A DNA stretch of 24,889 nt from NCBI GenBank assembly GCA_020025175.1, contig JAHHSM010000018.1, forward strand, positions 1-24,889. The letters are read 5' to 3'. Positions 1-6,607 of this stretch are shown here, piece after piece. The position numbers were made by a program, and so were the translations under genes. Under the pieces are notes generated by a model. The model worked only from the letters and a program-made list of their open reading frames with translations. It had not been told where the DNA came from and made no database searches. The stretch's first letter is position 1, and every line of letters begins with the position of its first letter. Source of the stretch: Oscillospiraceae bacterium (GTDB lineage Bacteria > Bacillota > Clostridia > Oscillospirales > Oscillospiraceae).

Positions 1-563
1 CAATTCACGCAAGTCCCAAATCTTTTCCGTGTACATTCAATTGGGAATGTGAACTAGCAAAATACGAGCATCTGGCAAACGAACTTAGCGGACAGTTATT
101 CTCCGACTATCCATTTTTGAAAGAAACTCTATTGAATTTTATGGCAACCAATATCAAATCTTTTGAATCGGTTCCCTGCCATAACGACACCGTTCCAGAG
201 AACTTTCTGCTTGACCCCAAGAGTTCACGGCCATATTTAATCGACTGGGAGTATTCGGGCATGAATGATCCCACATGGGATATTGCTATGTATATCGGAG
301 AATCTCGCTTATCCTCCCACGCCATCTCTGAATACTTTTCTTATTATTTTGGTGCAGTCGGTCCAGAATACGAAGAACTGATGAAAATCAAATGTTTCAT
401 CCTTGCGCAAGATCTTCTCTGGTCTTTTTGGGCACTGGTTCGTCATTATAGCGGAGAAGACTTTCTGGATTACTGCTACAATCGTTACAATCGTTTTCGG
501 CGTAATTTGAAGAGTTTAACGCGTGATCCATCAATTGACGTTGCAGAACTGGTTAAATGGTAA
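1..563 (+). CDS. Choline/ethanolamine kinase-like phosphotransferase (LicA type), 5' end missing
   Basis: The reading frame is open from the left edge (first full codon at base 3), so the gene starts outside the window and only about the last 186 residues are present. The visible part holds the two hallmarks of the aminoglycoside/choline kinase fold: a Brenner-type catalytic loop (CHNDTVPENFLL, with catalytic Asp and metal-binding Asn) and, about 20 residues later, the metal-binding DWEYSGMNDPTWD segment. DWEYS followed by a DxA(M)Y stretch is typical of bacterial LicA/choline kinases, which phosphorylate choline or ethanolamine in the cytosol for cell-surface decoration or membrane lipids. 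The N-terminal ATP-binding lobe cannot be seen. Partner lic genes, if any, would lie to the left. It ends at a bidirectional terminator shared with the convergent flavoprotein gene. The family is fairly sure; the substrate is inferred. Confidence 0.8.
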   Translation, partial: IHASPKSFPCTFNWECELAKYEHLANELSGQLFSDYPFLKETLLNFMATNIKSFESVPCHNDTVPENFLLDPKSSRPYLIDWEYSGMNDPTWDIAMYIGESRLSSHAISEYFSYYFGAVGPEYEELMKIKCFILAQDLLWSFWALVRHYSGEDFLDYCYNRYNRFRRNLKSLTRDPSIDVAELVKW

Positions 564-577
564 AACAATATGATAAA

Positions 578-611
578 AAGGAAGGTTGATTTGATCTCAG
601 CCTTCCTTTTT
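578..611. terminator. Bidirectional intrinsic terminator between choline-kinase-like gene and flavoprotein gene
   Basis: A 12-bp stem (578-589 with 597-608, one G-T wobble) around a 7-base loop, with T-runs on both strands. It lies between two convergent genes and can end both transcripts. Confidence 0.85.
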
Positions 612-620
612 GTATTGCGT

Positions 621-1166
621 TCAAATTAATTTGCCCAATTCTTCACAGCGTTTTAATCCATCAGTATTTTGAATATCACCGATTTTATTCACGCCTGGAA
701 CCAAAACCATCCCAGCATTCGACCATCCAAGAACCGGAAGGCACAATTCGTATGCACGCTGGATACCATCAAACATATTATATGCTGTATCCTCTCCACA
801 AGAGAGAAGCACCGCCTTCTTTCCCTTTATATCGCGCTTTCCGCAATAAAAGCAATAAAATTGATCAATCACACGCTTAATTGTTGCCGGAAATGTATAC
901 CAATAAATAGGTGTTGCAAACACCACAACATCCGCATGTTCAATCAGCGGCGCAATTTTATTAAAGTCATCATCATGACAGCAGGGATGCCCTTCATCAC
1001 GGTAGCAGCAATCACAGCCAACACAGCCCTGTATATGTAGTGTTGCTGTGCTAATTTTGCTCACCGCATGTCCCGCAAGCTGTGCTCCTTTTATAAACGC
1101 TTCCGCCATTTGATCCGTATTGCTTCCCACACGCGGACTCCCGGTTAATACAATAATATTTTTCAT
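621..1166 (-). CDS. Flavodoxin-fold NAD(P)H-dependent FMN reductase / iron-sulfur flavoprotein-like oxidoreductase
   Basis: A 181-residue cytosolic protein. It opens with a beta strand and the flavin-phosphate loop GSPRVGSNTD (about residues 9-18), which marks the NADPH-dependent FMN reductase/WrbA superfamily, and continues with the ATPIYWYTFPATIKRVIDQF segment that contacts the FMN ring. Between them lies a Cys-rich stretch (GCVGCDCCYRDEGHPCC), as in archaeal and clostridial iron-sulfur flavoproteins; whether it binds a cluster is not known. The ATG at 1166 is preferred over an upstream in-frame start because GAGGGTGG sits 8-9 bases before it. The gene is monocistronic, and a perfect 14-bp palindrome lies about 70 bases upstream. 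A role in handling quinones, nitro compounds or oxidative stress is inferred from the family only. Confidence 0.85.
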   Translation of the reverse strand: MKNIIVLTGSPRVGSNTDQMAEAFIKGAQLAGHAVSKISTATLHIQGCVGCDCCYRDEGHPCCHDDDFNKIAPLIEHADVVVFATPIYWYTFPATIKRVIDQFYCFYCGKRDIKGKKAVLLSCGEDTAYNMFDGIQRAYELCLPVLGWSNAGMVLVPGVNKIGDIQNTDGLKRCEELGKLI

Positions 1167-1233
1167 CGTAATCCACCCTCTTTTATTCTCCAGAATGTTA
1201 ATTGAGGTCACCAGCTTATAATTATTCTATCAC

Positions 1234-1247
1234 ACACAGCGCTGTGT
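1234..1247. promoter_or_regulatory. Perfect 14-bp palindrome, candidate operator for the flavoprotein gene
   Basis: ACACAGCGCTGTGT is a perfect inverted repeat. It is followed on the minus strand by TAGAAT 5 bases downstream (possible -10) and a weak GTAACA upstream (possible -35, 15-base spacing), so a bound repressor would sit inside the promoter. No T-tract follows it, so it is not a terminator of the upstream gene. The binding protein is unknown. Confidence 0.45.
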
Positions 1248-1293
1248 TACTGGCACAATTGCGACCTTACCATATAAAAAAATACAAGAATGA

Positions 1294-1908
1294 CTATTCA
1301 TTGTCCAGCATACGCATAAGTGAAACTTCGTACGCTGTCCTGCATTCCACCCCAGAATCGGTTGTTTTACGATATGTTCGGCTTTGAATTCGACCTTCAA
1401 ACGCCACCTCATCCCCCACAGACATGTCTCCTATCTCATTGGCAAGAGCCCCCCATGCAATACATGGAATATAGTCCGCCCTCCCGTAGCGGCGATTAAC
1501 AGCCAGCATCATGTCACAAATTTCACGTCCCAACGGTGTGCTTCGTAAAACAGGATTTTTGCACAAAACACCGCTCAGCACAATTTCATTGCAGTCCTCT
1601 ACTTTCCCGCAATCAATCGTTTGTGCATACACTGTGATTACAAGCCTGCTTCCCACTCCTGCTTTATTGTTATAAGACCGCAATTGTCCCGTAATATCCA
1701 CCCTTGCTCCCTCACGGATAGGATATTGTTTTAAAAGCTTTTCACTTATAATAATTACTAATTCATCTGAATTGCCAGATAAGCGAAAAATACCTAACAA
1801 AAACTTATAAAATCGCTCGTCATGATTCGTATGTGAATATTCTGGTATCGTTAAAACCGTTCCTGTCAGCACTACATCATTTTTATGTACAGATTCTTTC
1901 ATCTCCAT
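1294..1908 (-). CDS. SSB-like protein with two apparent OB folds
   Basis: A 204-residue protein that looks like two single-stranded DNA-binding (OB-fold) modules in tandem. Residues about 10-100 start VVLTGTVL and include the strand pattern VDITGQLRSY; residues about 108-200 start EIVLSGVLCKNPVLRSTPLG and include DYIPCIAWGALA, VAFEGRIQSRTY and a final YEVSLMRM strand, all typical of SSB. It lacks the long acidic tail with a DDDIPF-like tip used by replicative SSB to recruit partners. An ATG at 1908 follows AAGGAAGG by 4 bases; a second ATG at 1902 has a better 10-base spacing and may be the true start. It is probably an accessory ssDNA-binding protein rather than the housekeeping SSB, which would normally sit between rpsF and rpsR. 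The product class is probable; the function is inferred. Confidence 0.72.
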   Translation of the reverse strand: MEMKESVHKNDVVLTGTVLTIPEYSHTNHDERFYKFLLGIFRLSGNSDELVIIISEKLLKQYPIREGARVDITGQLRSYNNKAGVGSRLVITVYAQTIDCGKVEDCNEIVLSGVLCKNPVLRSTPLGREICDMMLAVNRRYGRADYIPCIAWGALANEIGDMSVGDEVAFEGRIQSRTYRKTTDSGVECRTAYEVSLMRMLDNE

Positions 1909-2028
1909 TGCACCTTCCTTTGTCCCTTTTGTGCTCATGCACCATATGTTCACTATACGTTCTCTTGTCCCACAATATTCCTGTACCATTTTCTTTTTTT
2001 GTGATAAACTATAAAAGAGGTGATAATA

Positions 2029-2559
2029 TTGCATCCTATCAAGCATTTCAAAACAATTACGCATCACAAACGATTGGTTATGCAAGGGTGTTTTCGGCTA
2101 GGGTTATATTGGCAGGGTTTGACGCATGATCTTTCTAAATATTCTCCCATAGAATTTTGGGTCGGCGCAAAATATTATCTCGGAACTCGTAGTCCTAATG
2201 ATGGTGAGCGTCAAGCCAAAGGCTACTCTTCTGCCTGGCTGCACCACAAAGGGCGCAATAAGCATCATTTAGAGTATTGGATTGACTATAGTAGTGACGC
2301 AAACCATCAGATGGCAGGACTCGAAATACCAATCCAATATGTTGCTGAAATGTTCTGCGATCGCATAGCCGCCAGTAAAACTTATCAGGGCCAAAACTAT
2401 CTCGACAGCCATCCATATGATTACTATATGCATTCCCTTGACCATTATATGATCCATCCAAATACAGCTGCACTCTTGTTAGACATGCTTACCGTCTTGA
2501 AGGATCAGGGAGAAGATGCAGCATTCCGCCATATCAAAAAAGATATTCTTCATAAATAG
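2029..2559 (+). CDS. DUF5662 family protein
   Basis: A 176-residue soluble protein matching the DUF5662 pattern: an N-terminal IKHFKTITHHK helix, a GLTHDLSKYSPIEF block (His33-Asp34), WLHHKGRNKHH (residues 70-80), YVAEMFCDR and HPYDYYMHSLDHY near the end. The many conserved His and Asp residues suggest a helical metal-binding site like that of HD-domain enzymes, but no activity is established for the family. The start is TTG at 2029: AGAGGTGAT lies 4-6 bases before it, whereas the GTG at 2020 is inside that ribosome binding site. It is divergent from the SSB-like gene and ends at its own terminator. Family assignment is from memory of the consensus. Confidence 0.8.
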   Translation: MHPIKHFKTITHHKRLVMQGCFRLGLYWQGLTHDLSKYSPIEFWVGAKYYLGTRSPNDGERQAKGYSSAWLHHKGRNKHHLEYWIDYSSDANHQMAGLEIPIQYVAEMFCDRIAASKTYQGQNYLDSHPYDYYMHSLDHYMIHPNTAALLLDMLTVLKDQGEDAAFRHIKKDILHK

Positions 2560-2560
2560 C

Positions 2561-2605
2561 AAAACGCGCAAATGTGCTAATATACCACACATTTGCACGT
2601 TTTTG
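2561..2605 (+). terminator. Intrinsic terminator after the DUF5662 gene
   Basis: AAAACG-c-GCAAATGTG pairs with CACATTTGC-a-CGTTTT around an 11-base loop and is followed by T residues, two bases after the stop codon. Confidence 0.85.
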
Positions 2606-2606
2606 A

Positions 2607-2643
2607 TAAAAAAGCGGTGACCCGGGGTGTTGGGTCACCGCTT
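2607..2643 (-). terminator. Intrinsic terminator of the transporter/87-residue protein operon
   Basis: A perfect 12-bp stem (2612-2623 with 2632-2643; GAAGCGGTGACCC side first on the minus strand) is followed on the minus strand by a run of T from 2613 to 2607. It lies 20 bases past the stop of the small gene. Confidence 0.88.
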
Positions 2644-2663
2644 CTATGTCGAAAACCAAAAAT

Positions 2664-2927
2664 TTACTTGATGTAAGAAGTCATCATCTGAACGCCGTAA
2701 TCGTTCACCTTCCAGTAAACGCGCAGCTCACCGTTTTCATCCAGATCAAAACGAGTCTCATCCAGCAGGCCATTGGTCTGAGCAGTCATCAAACCTTCCC
2801 GTACAGCAGCGGGCTTCAGCATTTTGAAATTGCTATACTCAGGCTTCAGCTTCTCGATAACATCATTTACACACAGTTCAGCGCCGTCCTTAAACAGCAG
2901 CAACATAGAATAATACAAAGGTCTCAT
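2664..2927 (-). CDS. Small conserved-looking hypothetical protein, translationally coupled to transporter
   Basis: An 87-residue soluble protein I cannot assign to a named family. It begins MRPLYYSMLLLFKDG, continues with a helical DVIEKLKPEYSNFKMLKPAAVREGLMTAQTNGLLDE region, and ends with a beta hairpin (ETRFDLDENGELRVYWKVND). This helices-then-hairpin order would fit a small winged-helix-like fold, but that is a guess. It starts 5 bases after the transporter stop; its AGGAGG lies inside the last transporter codons, so the two are translationally coupled and probably work together. Both end at the strong terminator at 2607-2643. The strong ribosome binding site and operon position support a real gene. 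Confidence 0.75.
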   Translation of the reverse strand: MRPLYYSMLLLFKDGAELCVNDVIEKLKPEYSNFKMLKPAAVREGLMTAQTNGLLDETRFDLDENGELRVYWKVNDYGVQMMTSYIK

Positions 2928-2932
2928 GATGA

Positions 2933-4015
2933 TTAAGCCTCCTTCTTCTTGAACACGCTCAACGGATTCAAGTTACCGACCATTGCGATACCGATAACCA
3001 TGATAGCCGCAAAGATCCACTGGACAGCGGACAGAGCATAGCCCTCAATGCCACCAAACACACCGCAGATAATCCAGGTGAAGAACGGGCACCAGAATGC
3101 GTATGCACCGTTGCAGGTCATACCCAGAGCAGCACCGCACATGGAAGCGCCCTTATACCAGAAGCCATAAGACAAACCAGCAAACAGACCAGACAGAACG
3201 AAGAAGATGATAGAACCACCATCAGTGAATGCAGTACCCAGCAGACCAAAAGCGTTCACGCCGTTGCCATCGATCATGCACAGCAAAGGCAGAACGATGA
3301 TCATATTGGACAAACCGGAAGTGCACTGACGGATGGTAATACCAATATTATAATCGATCAGAGTAGTACCAAAGCCACCAACTGCACCTTCAATACCCCA
3401 GCCAAGAGCGCAAACCAGAGCCAGAATAATACCAATCATAGTGGTACCGCCCAAGCCATCGAAGGAAGAACCACCGATAACAGATGCACAAATCAAGCAG
3501 ATAACGATACCGCCGATCATTGTGCCGTTCAGTCGCTGCTTAAATACGAAGCGACCGATGATAGCACCGACAGATGCGTTCAGCGCTGCAAAGGGGACAA
3601 TGATGGTACCCGCCATCTGCAGAGCAGCAACATAGCAAGTAGAAGCGATAGGACCACCGATCAATGCACAGGTAACCATGACCAGACCGGGCTTGGTCTT
3701 CAGCACGCGGAAAAAGTCGCCCATTTCACCGAGCACCGCACACTTGATAACCATCCAGATACCACTGATGGTATCGTTAACGCCGGAACCCAAAGCAGCC
3801 AGCACATAGGTAATTGCAAACGCAGACAAACCAGAAGTGTTTGCACCATACCAATCTGCTGCCCACACGCCTCTTGCCATACCCAGCGTCAGGAAACCAG
3901 TGTACAAACCGTAGGTGACACCGGACATGATAGCGATAAACACGCCTTTCTTCATAAAAGAGGAGTCAGCCTTACGCTTTGCAGCAATTGCATTACTGTT
4001 CATAAAAAAATACAT
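2933..4015 (-). CDS. Ten-helix EamA/DMT-like membrane transporter
   Basis: A protein of 360 residues with about ten hydrophobic segments and short loops, arranged as two similar halves, which fits the drug/metabolite transporter (EamA-like) superfamily. Helices begin near residues 22, 65, 105, 130, 165, 190, 235, 270, 300 and 330. Recognisable stretches are GGPIASTCYVAALQMAG and FAALNASVGAIIGRFVFKQRL in the middle, the latter resembling the EamA pattern where a helix ends in a basic loop. The N-terminus is basic and probably cytoplasmic. Two starts are possible: ATG at 4015, very close to AGAAGGG, and ATG at 4003, rather far from it. The gene is preceded by about 145 bases that can fold into a structured leader and followed by a coupled 87-residue gene. 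The substrate is unknown. Confidence 0.75.
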   Translation of the reverse strand: MYFFMNSNAIAAKRKADSSFMKKGVFIAIMSGVTYGLYTGFLTLGMARGVWAADWYGANTSGLSAFAITYVLAALGSGVNDTISGIWMVIKCAVLGEMGDFFRVLKTKPGLVMVTCALIGGPIASTCYVAALQMAGTIIVPFAALNASVGAIIGRFVFKQRLNGTMIGGIVICLICASVIGGSSFDGLGGTTMIGIILALVCALGWGIEGAVGGFGTTLIDYNIGITIRQCTSGLSNMIIVLPLLCMIDGNGVNAFGLLGTAFTDGGSIIFFVLSGLFAGLSYGFWYKGASMCGAALGMTCNGAYAFWCPFFTWIICGVFGGIEGYALSAVQWIFAAIMVIGIAMVGNLNPLSVFKKKEA

Positions 4016-4451
4016 TCCCTTCTCTTTTTACAGAGTATTTGCCCTGCTATATAATTACTATATTGTCATAGCTTGACAGCCAATCTAGAAAGCTCCTCAA
4101 GTTGTATCCCCCAAGGCTTCCTTTCACCCCTTGACAATAAGCAACATAGACAGGGCATTTGCATATTTCTATTTTAGTGAAAATTGGTAAAAGAGCATCG
4201 AAAAAAGCATAGAATATTGTAGGACTATGCGTACATTATTATTTTAAATATTGTACTATATATTTTTTATTGTATTTTTTATCATTTATGTCTTAATATT
4301 GCCGGGAAAACTTATTCCTACTTTCCAAAAATATGTGTGATGTCAACAACTTCGATTTTAAAATTGTTTTTGAATGAAACATAAAATAATTTATAACTAT
4401 TTCTTTTTTCTGCATAATTTGGTTATTCAAATTTGGATGCAATGAAAAAAG
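4016..4451. other. AT-rich intergenic region between divergent transporter and XRE regulator genes
   Basis: No gene is visible in these ~435 bases. The left third holds the candidate structured leader of the transporter (4040-4157) with a TAAAAT hexamer on the minus strand at 4171-4176 that could be its -10 box. The rest is very AT-rich. ATGTCAACA at 4340-4348 matches part of the operator-like palindrome at 4453-4465 and may be a distant binding site. Confidence 0.6.
4040..4157 (-). ncRNA. Candidate structured 5' leader (riboswitch-like) of the transporter gene
   Basis: On the minus strand TGCCCTG-t-CTAT (4157-4146) can pair with ATAGCAGGGCA (4050-4040), giving an 11-bp closing stem with one bulge around about 95 bases. 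Inside, CAAGG/CCTTG (4133-4129 with 4116-4112) forms a hairpin. CTTGA/TCAAG (4101-4097 with 4076-4072) and TGTCA/TGACA (4078-4074 with 4068-4064) use the same bases and are mutually exclusive. Downstream, CTCT/AGAG can form a small hairpin over the transporter's ribosome binding site. No known riboswitch class consensus was recognised. It was judged by eye without energy calculation. Confidence 0.4.
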
Positions 4452-4480
4452 GTGACATCATGTCAACAGCGTGATATACT
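4452..4480 (+). promoter_or_regulatory. Promoter and overlapping palindromic operator of the XRE regulator gene
   Basis: GTGACA (4452-4457) and TATACT (4475-4480) are separated by exactly 17 bases, a good sigma-A promoter. The perfect palindrome TGACATCATGTCA (4453-4465) lies over the -35 box. TATACT also pairs with AGTATA at 4491-4496. The layout suits autorepression by the encoded regulator, which is inferred. Confidence 0.7.
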
Positions 4481-4512
4481 ATCAAAAAACAGTATACAAG
4501 GAGGATCTTTAT

Positions 4513-4977
4513 ATGGTAACAATGGCACAGCGCATTGAAAACCTTCGTACAGAAAAAGGATTAAGTCGCCCCGGATTAGCTGCAGCGCTAAATTTCCCTA
4601 AAGGTTCTATCGATAAATTCGAAACAGGTCGTCAAACACCAACCAAAGAGCAACAGGAAAAAATGGCCGCATTTTTCGATGTCTCCCTGTTTTATCTACG
4701 CGCAGAGAGCAACGACCGTACAAAAATGGAAAACTGGGTTGACATGGATCCAGCTAACTTTATTGACAACCCCACGCCAATTCCAGTACCACGTCATGTT
4801 GGAAAAAACACCTCTGTTATCGAGGAATCTTCCACGGGTGGAAGCTCGTTATTCGATACCTTTCTGCATACCAAATCCTTTCAGGAGATGGTGCGTGCCA
4901 CCCTGCTGGATGTGCTTCGCTCGCCAGAAGGTCAGCGAATTCTCTCTGATGCCATACATAAGGAATTAAAAAAATAG
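4513..4977 (+). CDS. XRE-family helix-turn-helix transcriptional regulator
   Basis: A 154-residue protein with an N-terminal XRE/Cro-type HTH (about residues 4-60: RIENLRTEKGLSRPGLAAAL, then GSIDKFETGRQTPT, then the AAFFDVSLFYL helix). A Pro/Ser-rich linker follows, then a C-terminal helical region (about 105-154, FQEMVRATLLDVLRSPEGQRILSDAI) that may serve in dimerisation or sensing. The ATG at 4513 is chosen because AAGGAGGAT lies 8 bases upstream; a longer frame starting at 4471 would begin inside the promoter. It is monocistronic, between a palindrome-bearing promoter and a perfect terminator, and divergent from the transporter. Likely targets are its own promoter and perhaps a neighbour; this is inference. 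Confidence 0.88.
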   Translation: MVTMAQRIENLRTEKGLSRPGLAAALNFPKGSIDKFETGRQTPTKEQQEKMAAFFDVSLFYLRAESNDRTKMENWVDMDPANFIDNPTPIPVPRHVGKNTSVIEESSTGGSSLFDTFLHTKSFQEMVRATLLDVLRSPEGQRILSDAIHKELKK

Positions 4978-4978
4978 C

Positions 4979-5010
4979 AAAAAGCAGGACGGTAAAACGT
5001 CCTGCTTTTT
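4979..5010 (+). terminator. Intrinsic terminator of the XRE regulator gene
   Basis: A perfect 13-bp stem (4979-4991 with 4998-5010) with a 6-base loop, ending in TTTTT, two bases after the stop codon. Confidence 0.92.
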
Positions 5011-5112
5011 GCTTGCTTTTCCTCAAAATCTTAGCCGCCTGTGATTTTATCACGGTGCAACGCAAAAATTTCAGGTATGATAGTGAAAAACTATCGCTCA
5101 GGAGGATTTATC

Positions 5113-5325
5113 ATGGAAAAAGCTATCCCACCAAAGAAAAAAGCATCCGTAGACCAACGCACATGTGTCGCCTGCGGTTGTTGTATCAAGGTATGTCCTA
5201 AAAATGCTATTAAAATTATTTTCGGTTTATTTGCCCGGATAGATCCAGTAAAATGTGTGGGCTGCGGCTTATGCGCCAAAGAATGTCCCGCATCAATCAT
5301 CAAAATCTCGGAGGTGCATGTATGA
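5113..5325 (+). CDS. Small two-cluster [4Fe-4S] ferredoxin
   Basis: A 70-residue cytosolic electron carrier with two classical cluster motifs, CVACGCCIKVCP and CVGCGLCAKECP, each CxxCxxCxxxCP, so it should bind two [4Fe-4S] clusters as in clostridial dicluster ferredoxins. A basic N-terminal extension (KAIPPKKKASVDQR) precedes the first motif. The start at 5113 follows AGGAGGATTTATC. Its TGA overlaps the ATG of the NapH-like membrane protein (ATGA at 5322-5325), so the two are translationally coupled and probably form one electron-transfer unit. A TATGAT hexamer at 5076-5081 may be the -10 box, but no good -35 is seen. Confidence 0.93.
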   Translation: MEKAIPPKKKASVDQRTCVACGCCIKVCPKNAIKIIFGLFARIDPVKCVGCGLCAKECPASIIKISEVHV

Positions 5326-5954
5326 AAAGGAAAAAGCACTGGTATGACTACTTATGGATTGTCTCCCTATGCTATTTAATGCTGGGTTTCCTGAATATTC
5401 TGTTTGCATGGCTTGGGTTACTCTGCTTCTTTATCCCTCTGCTCATTTCCATTATCGGCGGCAACAAGATCTATTGCAATCGTTACTGCGGCCGCGGGCA
5501 GTTGTTTTCCCTTTTAGGCGGACGCTTTGGTCTTTCTCGCAAGAAGGATGTTCCGAATTTTTTAAAAAGCAAATGGTTTCGCTATGGATTCCTTATTTTC
5601 TTTTTTATGATGTTTTTCCAAATGCTTTGGACCACATGGCTTGTATTTGAAGGTTCTTCAAATCTAAAAGAGTTTGTTACCTTATTGTGGACATTTAAGC
5701 TCCCATGGAATTGGGCATATCATAGTACCACTGTTGCTCCCTGGATCGCACAATTCGCCTTTGGCTTTTATAGTGTGATGTTAACCTCCACCATACTTGG
5801 CCTTGTTACCATGGTGCTTTTTAAACCTCGCTCCTGGTGCGTCTATTGCCCTATGGGCAGTATGACACAGCTCATCTGCAGGGTAAGAAACAGCAAATCC
5901 TGTTCAGCAAAAATGGACAGCTTCTCCTGTTCAAAGGGAAGTATTTCGTCTTGA
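5322..5954 (+). CDS. NapH/NosR-like membrane 4Fe-4S protein
   Basis: A 210-residue membrane protein with about four transmembrane segments (near residues 10-45, 85-108, 138-165 and 165-180). Two Cys motifs frame the hydrophobic core: YCNRYCGRGQLF near residue 50 and SWCVYCPMGSMTQLIC near 175-190. Paired Cys-containing motifs on the cytoplasmic face of helices define the NapH/NosR/CcoG polyferredoxin-like membrane family, which passes electrons between quinones or ferredoxin and partner enzymes. The C-terminal ferredoxin domain usual in NapH is absent; only scattered Cys remain in the tail, and the neighbouring separate ferredoxin may supply that role. It starts at the ATGA overlap with GGAGGTG upstream. 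The electron donor and acceptor are unknown. Confidence 0.8.
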   Translation: MKRKKHWYDYLWIVSLCYLMLGFLNILFAWLGLLCFFIPLLISIIGGNKIYCNRYCGRGQLFSLLGGRFGLSRKKDVPNFLKSKWFRYGFLIFFFMMFFQMLWTTWLVFEGSSNLKEFVTLLWTFKLPWNWAYHSTTVAPWIAQFAFGFYSVMLTSTILGLVTMVLFKPRSWCVYCPMGSMTQLICRVRNSKSCSAKMDSFSCSKGSISS

Positions 5955-5979
5955 TATAGGGATTTCCCACTTATATATC
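5951..5979 (+). promoter_or_regulatory. Possible promoter of the MoaE-like gene
   Basis: TTGATA and TATATC are spaced by 17 bases and begin at the last codons of the NapH-like gene. The spacer contains GGGATTTCCC. The -10 box is weak, so read-through from the ferredoxin promoter is equally possible. Confidence 0.4.
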
Positions 5980-6022
5980 AGAAATTACATATTATTCAAA
6001 CCAAAAGATTGGAGTGCTTTTC

Positions 6023-6421
6023 TTGCAAACAAAATGTACAATACCATCTATAGATCAATGGTTGACAGAGGCCAAAGCAGATCCTTCTGCTAAAAATATC
6101 GGTATGTTTTTAACACACGTCGGTGTTGTTCGCCGTACTTCTAAGGCAGAAGTCCATTTTGACAAGACAGTAAAACCAGTGACAAGCATGCTGCTTTCCT
6201 ACAGCCAAGAAAAAGTAAATTCTACAATTCATGCTGCATATCAAATGCCTGGCATATACTATATCAAAGTTTGGATCAACGAAGGCGTATTAAATGTCGG
6301 CGACGATATCATGCATGTCCTTGTCGGCGGTGATATTCGTTCTCATGCCGTTGAGGCTCTTCAATTTTTAGTAAGTGAACTCAAATCACATTGCATCAAA
6401 GAAACAGAGTTATTTCAATGA
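6023..6421 (+). CDS. MoaE-like protein (molybdopterin synthase large-subunit family)
   Basis: A 132-residue soluble protein whose order of elements follows MoaE: an early IGMFLTHVGVVRRTSKA strand and turn (compare the TFTGKVR segment of MoaE), a helix MLLSYSQEKVNSTIHAAY, a strand YYIKVWINEGVLNVGDDIMHVLVGG, then the helix VEALQFLVSELKSH and CIKETELF. Genuine MoaE carries an SAHR motif and an FWKRE motif with catalytic Lys; here these read GGDIRSH and CIKETE, so the Lys may be kept but the rest is altered. Start TTG at 6023 is chosen because GGAG precedes it by 8 bases and the alternative GTG at 6014 lies inside that site. No other molybdenum cofactor gene is present, so true molybdopterin synthase activity is uncertain. 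Confidence 0.7.
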   Translation: MQTKCTIPSIDQWLTEAKADPSAKNIGMFLTHVGVVRRTSKAEVHFDKTVKPVTSMLLSYSQEKVNSTIHAAYQMPGIYYIKVWINEGVLNVGDDIMHVLVGGDIRSHAVEALQFLVSELKSHCIKETELFQ

Positions 6422-6502
6422 TTATTTCAACATTCCCTATATTCTCTATTTGCTGCTCCATATCTCTCTGCAAGCATGCAAATTCATTATTAACAGCACA
6501 CA

Positions 6503-6544
6503 AAAAGCCATGTCTGATTCTATAAAAAATCAGACATGGCTTTT
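6503..6544. terminator. Bidirectional intrinsic terminator between MoaE-like gene and chemoreceptor gene
   Basis: A perfect 17-bp stem (6503-6519 with 6528-6544) with an 8-base loop and T-runs on both strands, sitting between convergent genes. Confidence 0.93.
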
Positions 6545-6607
6545 ATTTCGCAGTGTACTATTAAAAGAATTTTATCCTGCACACAAAGGAGAACGCATCA
6601 CTCTAAA

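Noticed and set aside
4073..4136. Two TTGACA hexamers on the plus strand as promoters
   Set aside because: Neither has a TATAAT-like box at 16-18 bases, and the bases take part in the candidate minus-strand leader.
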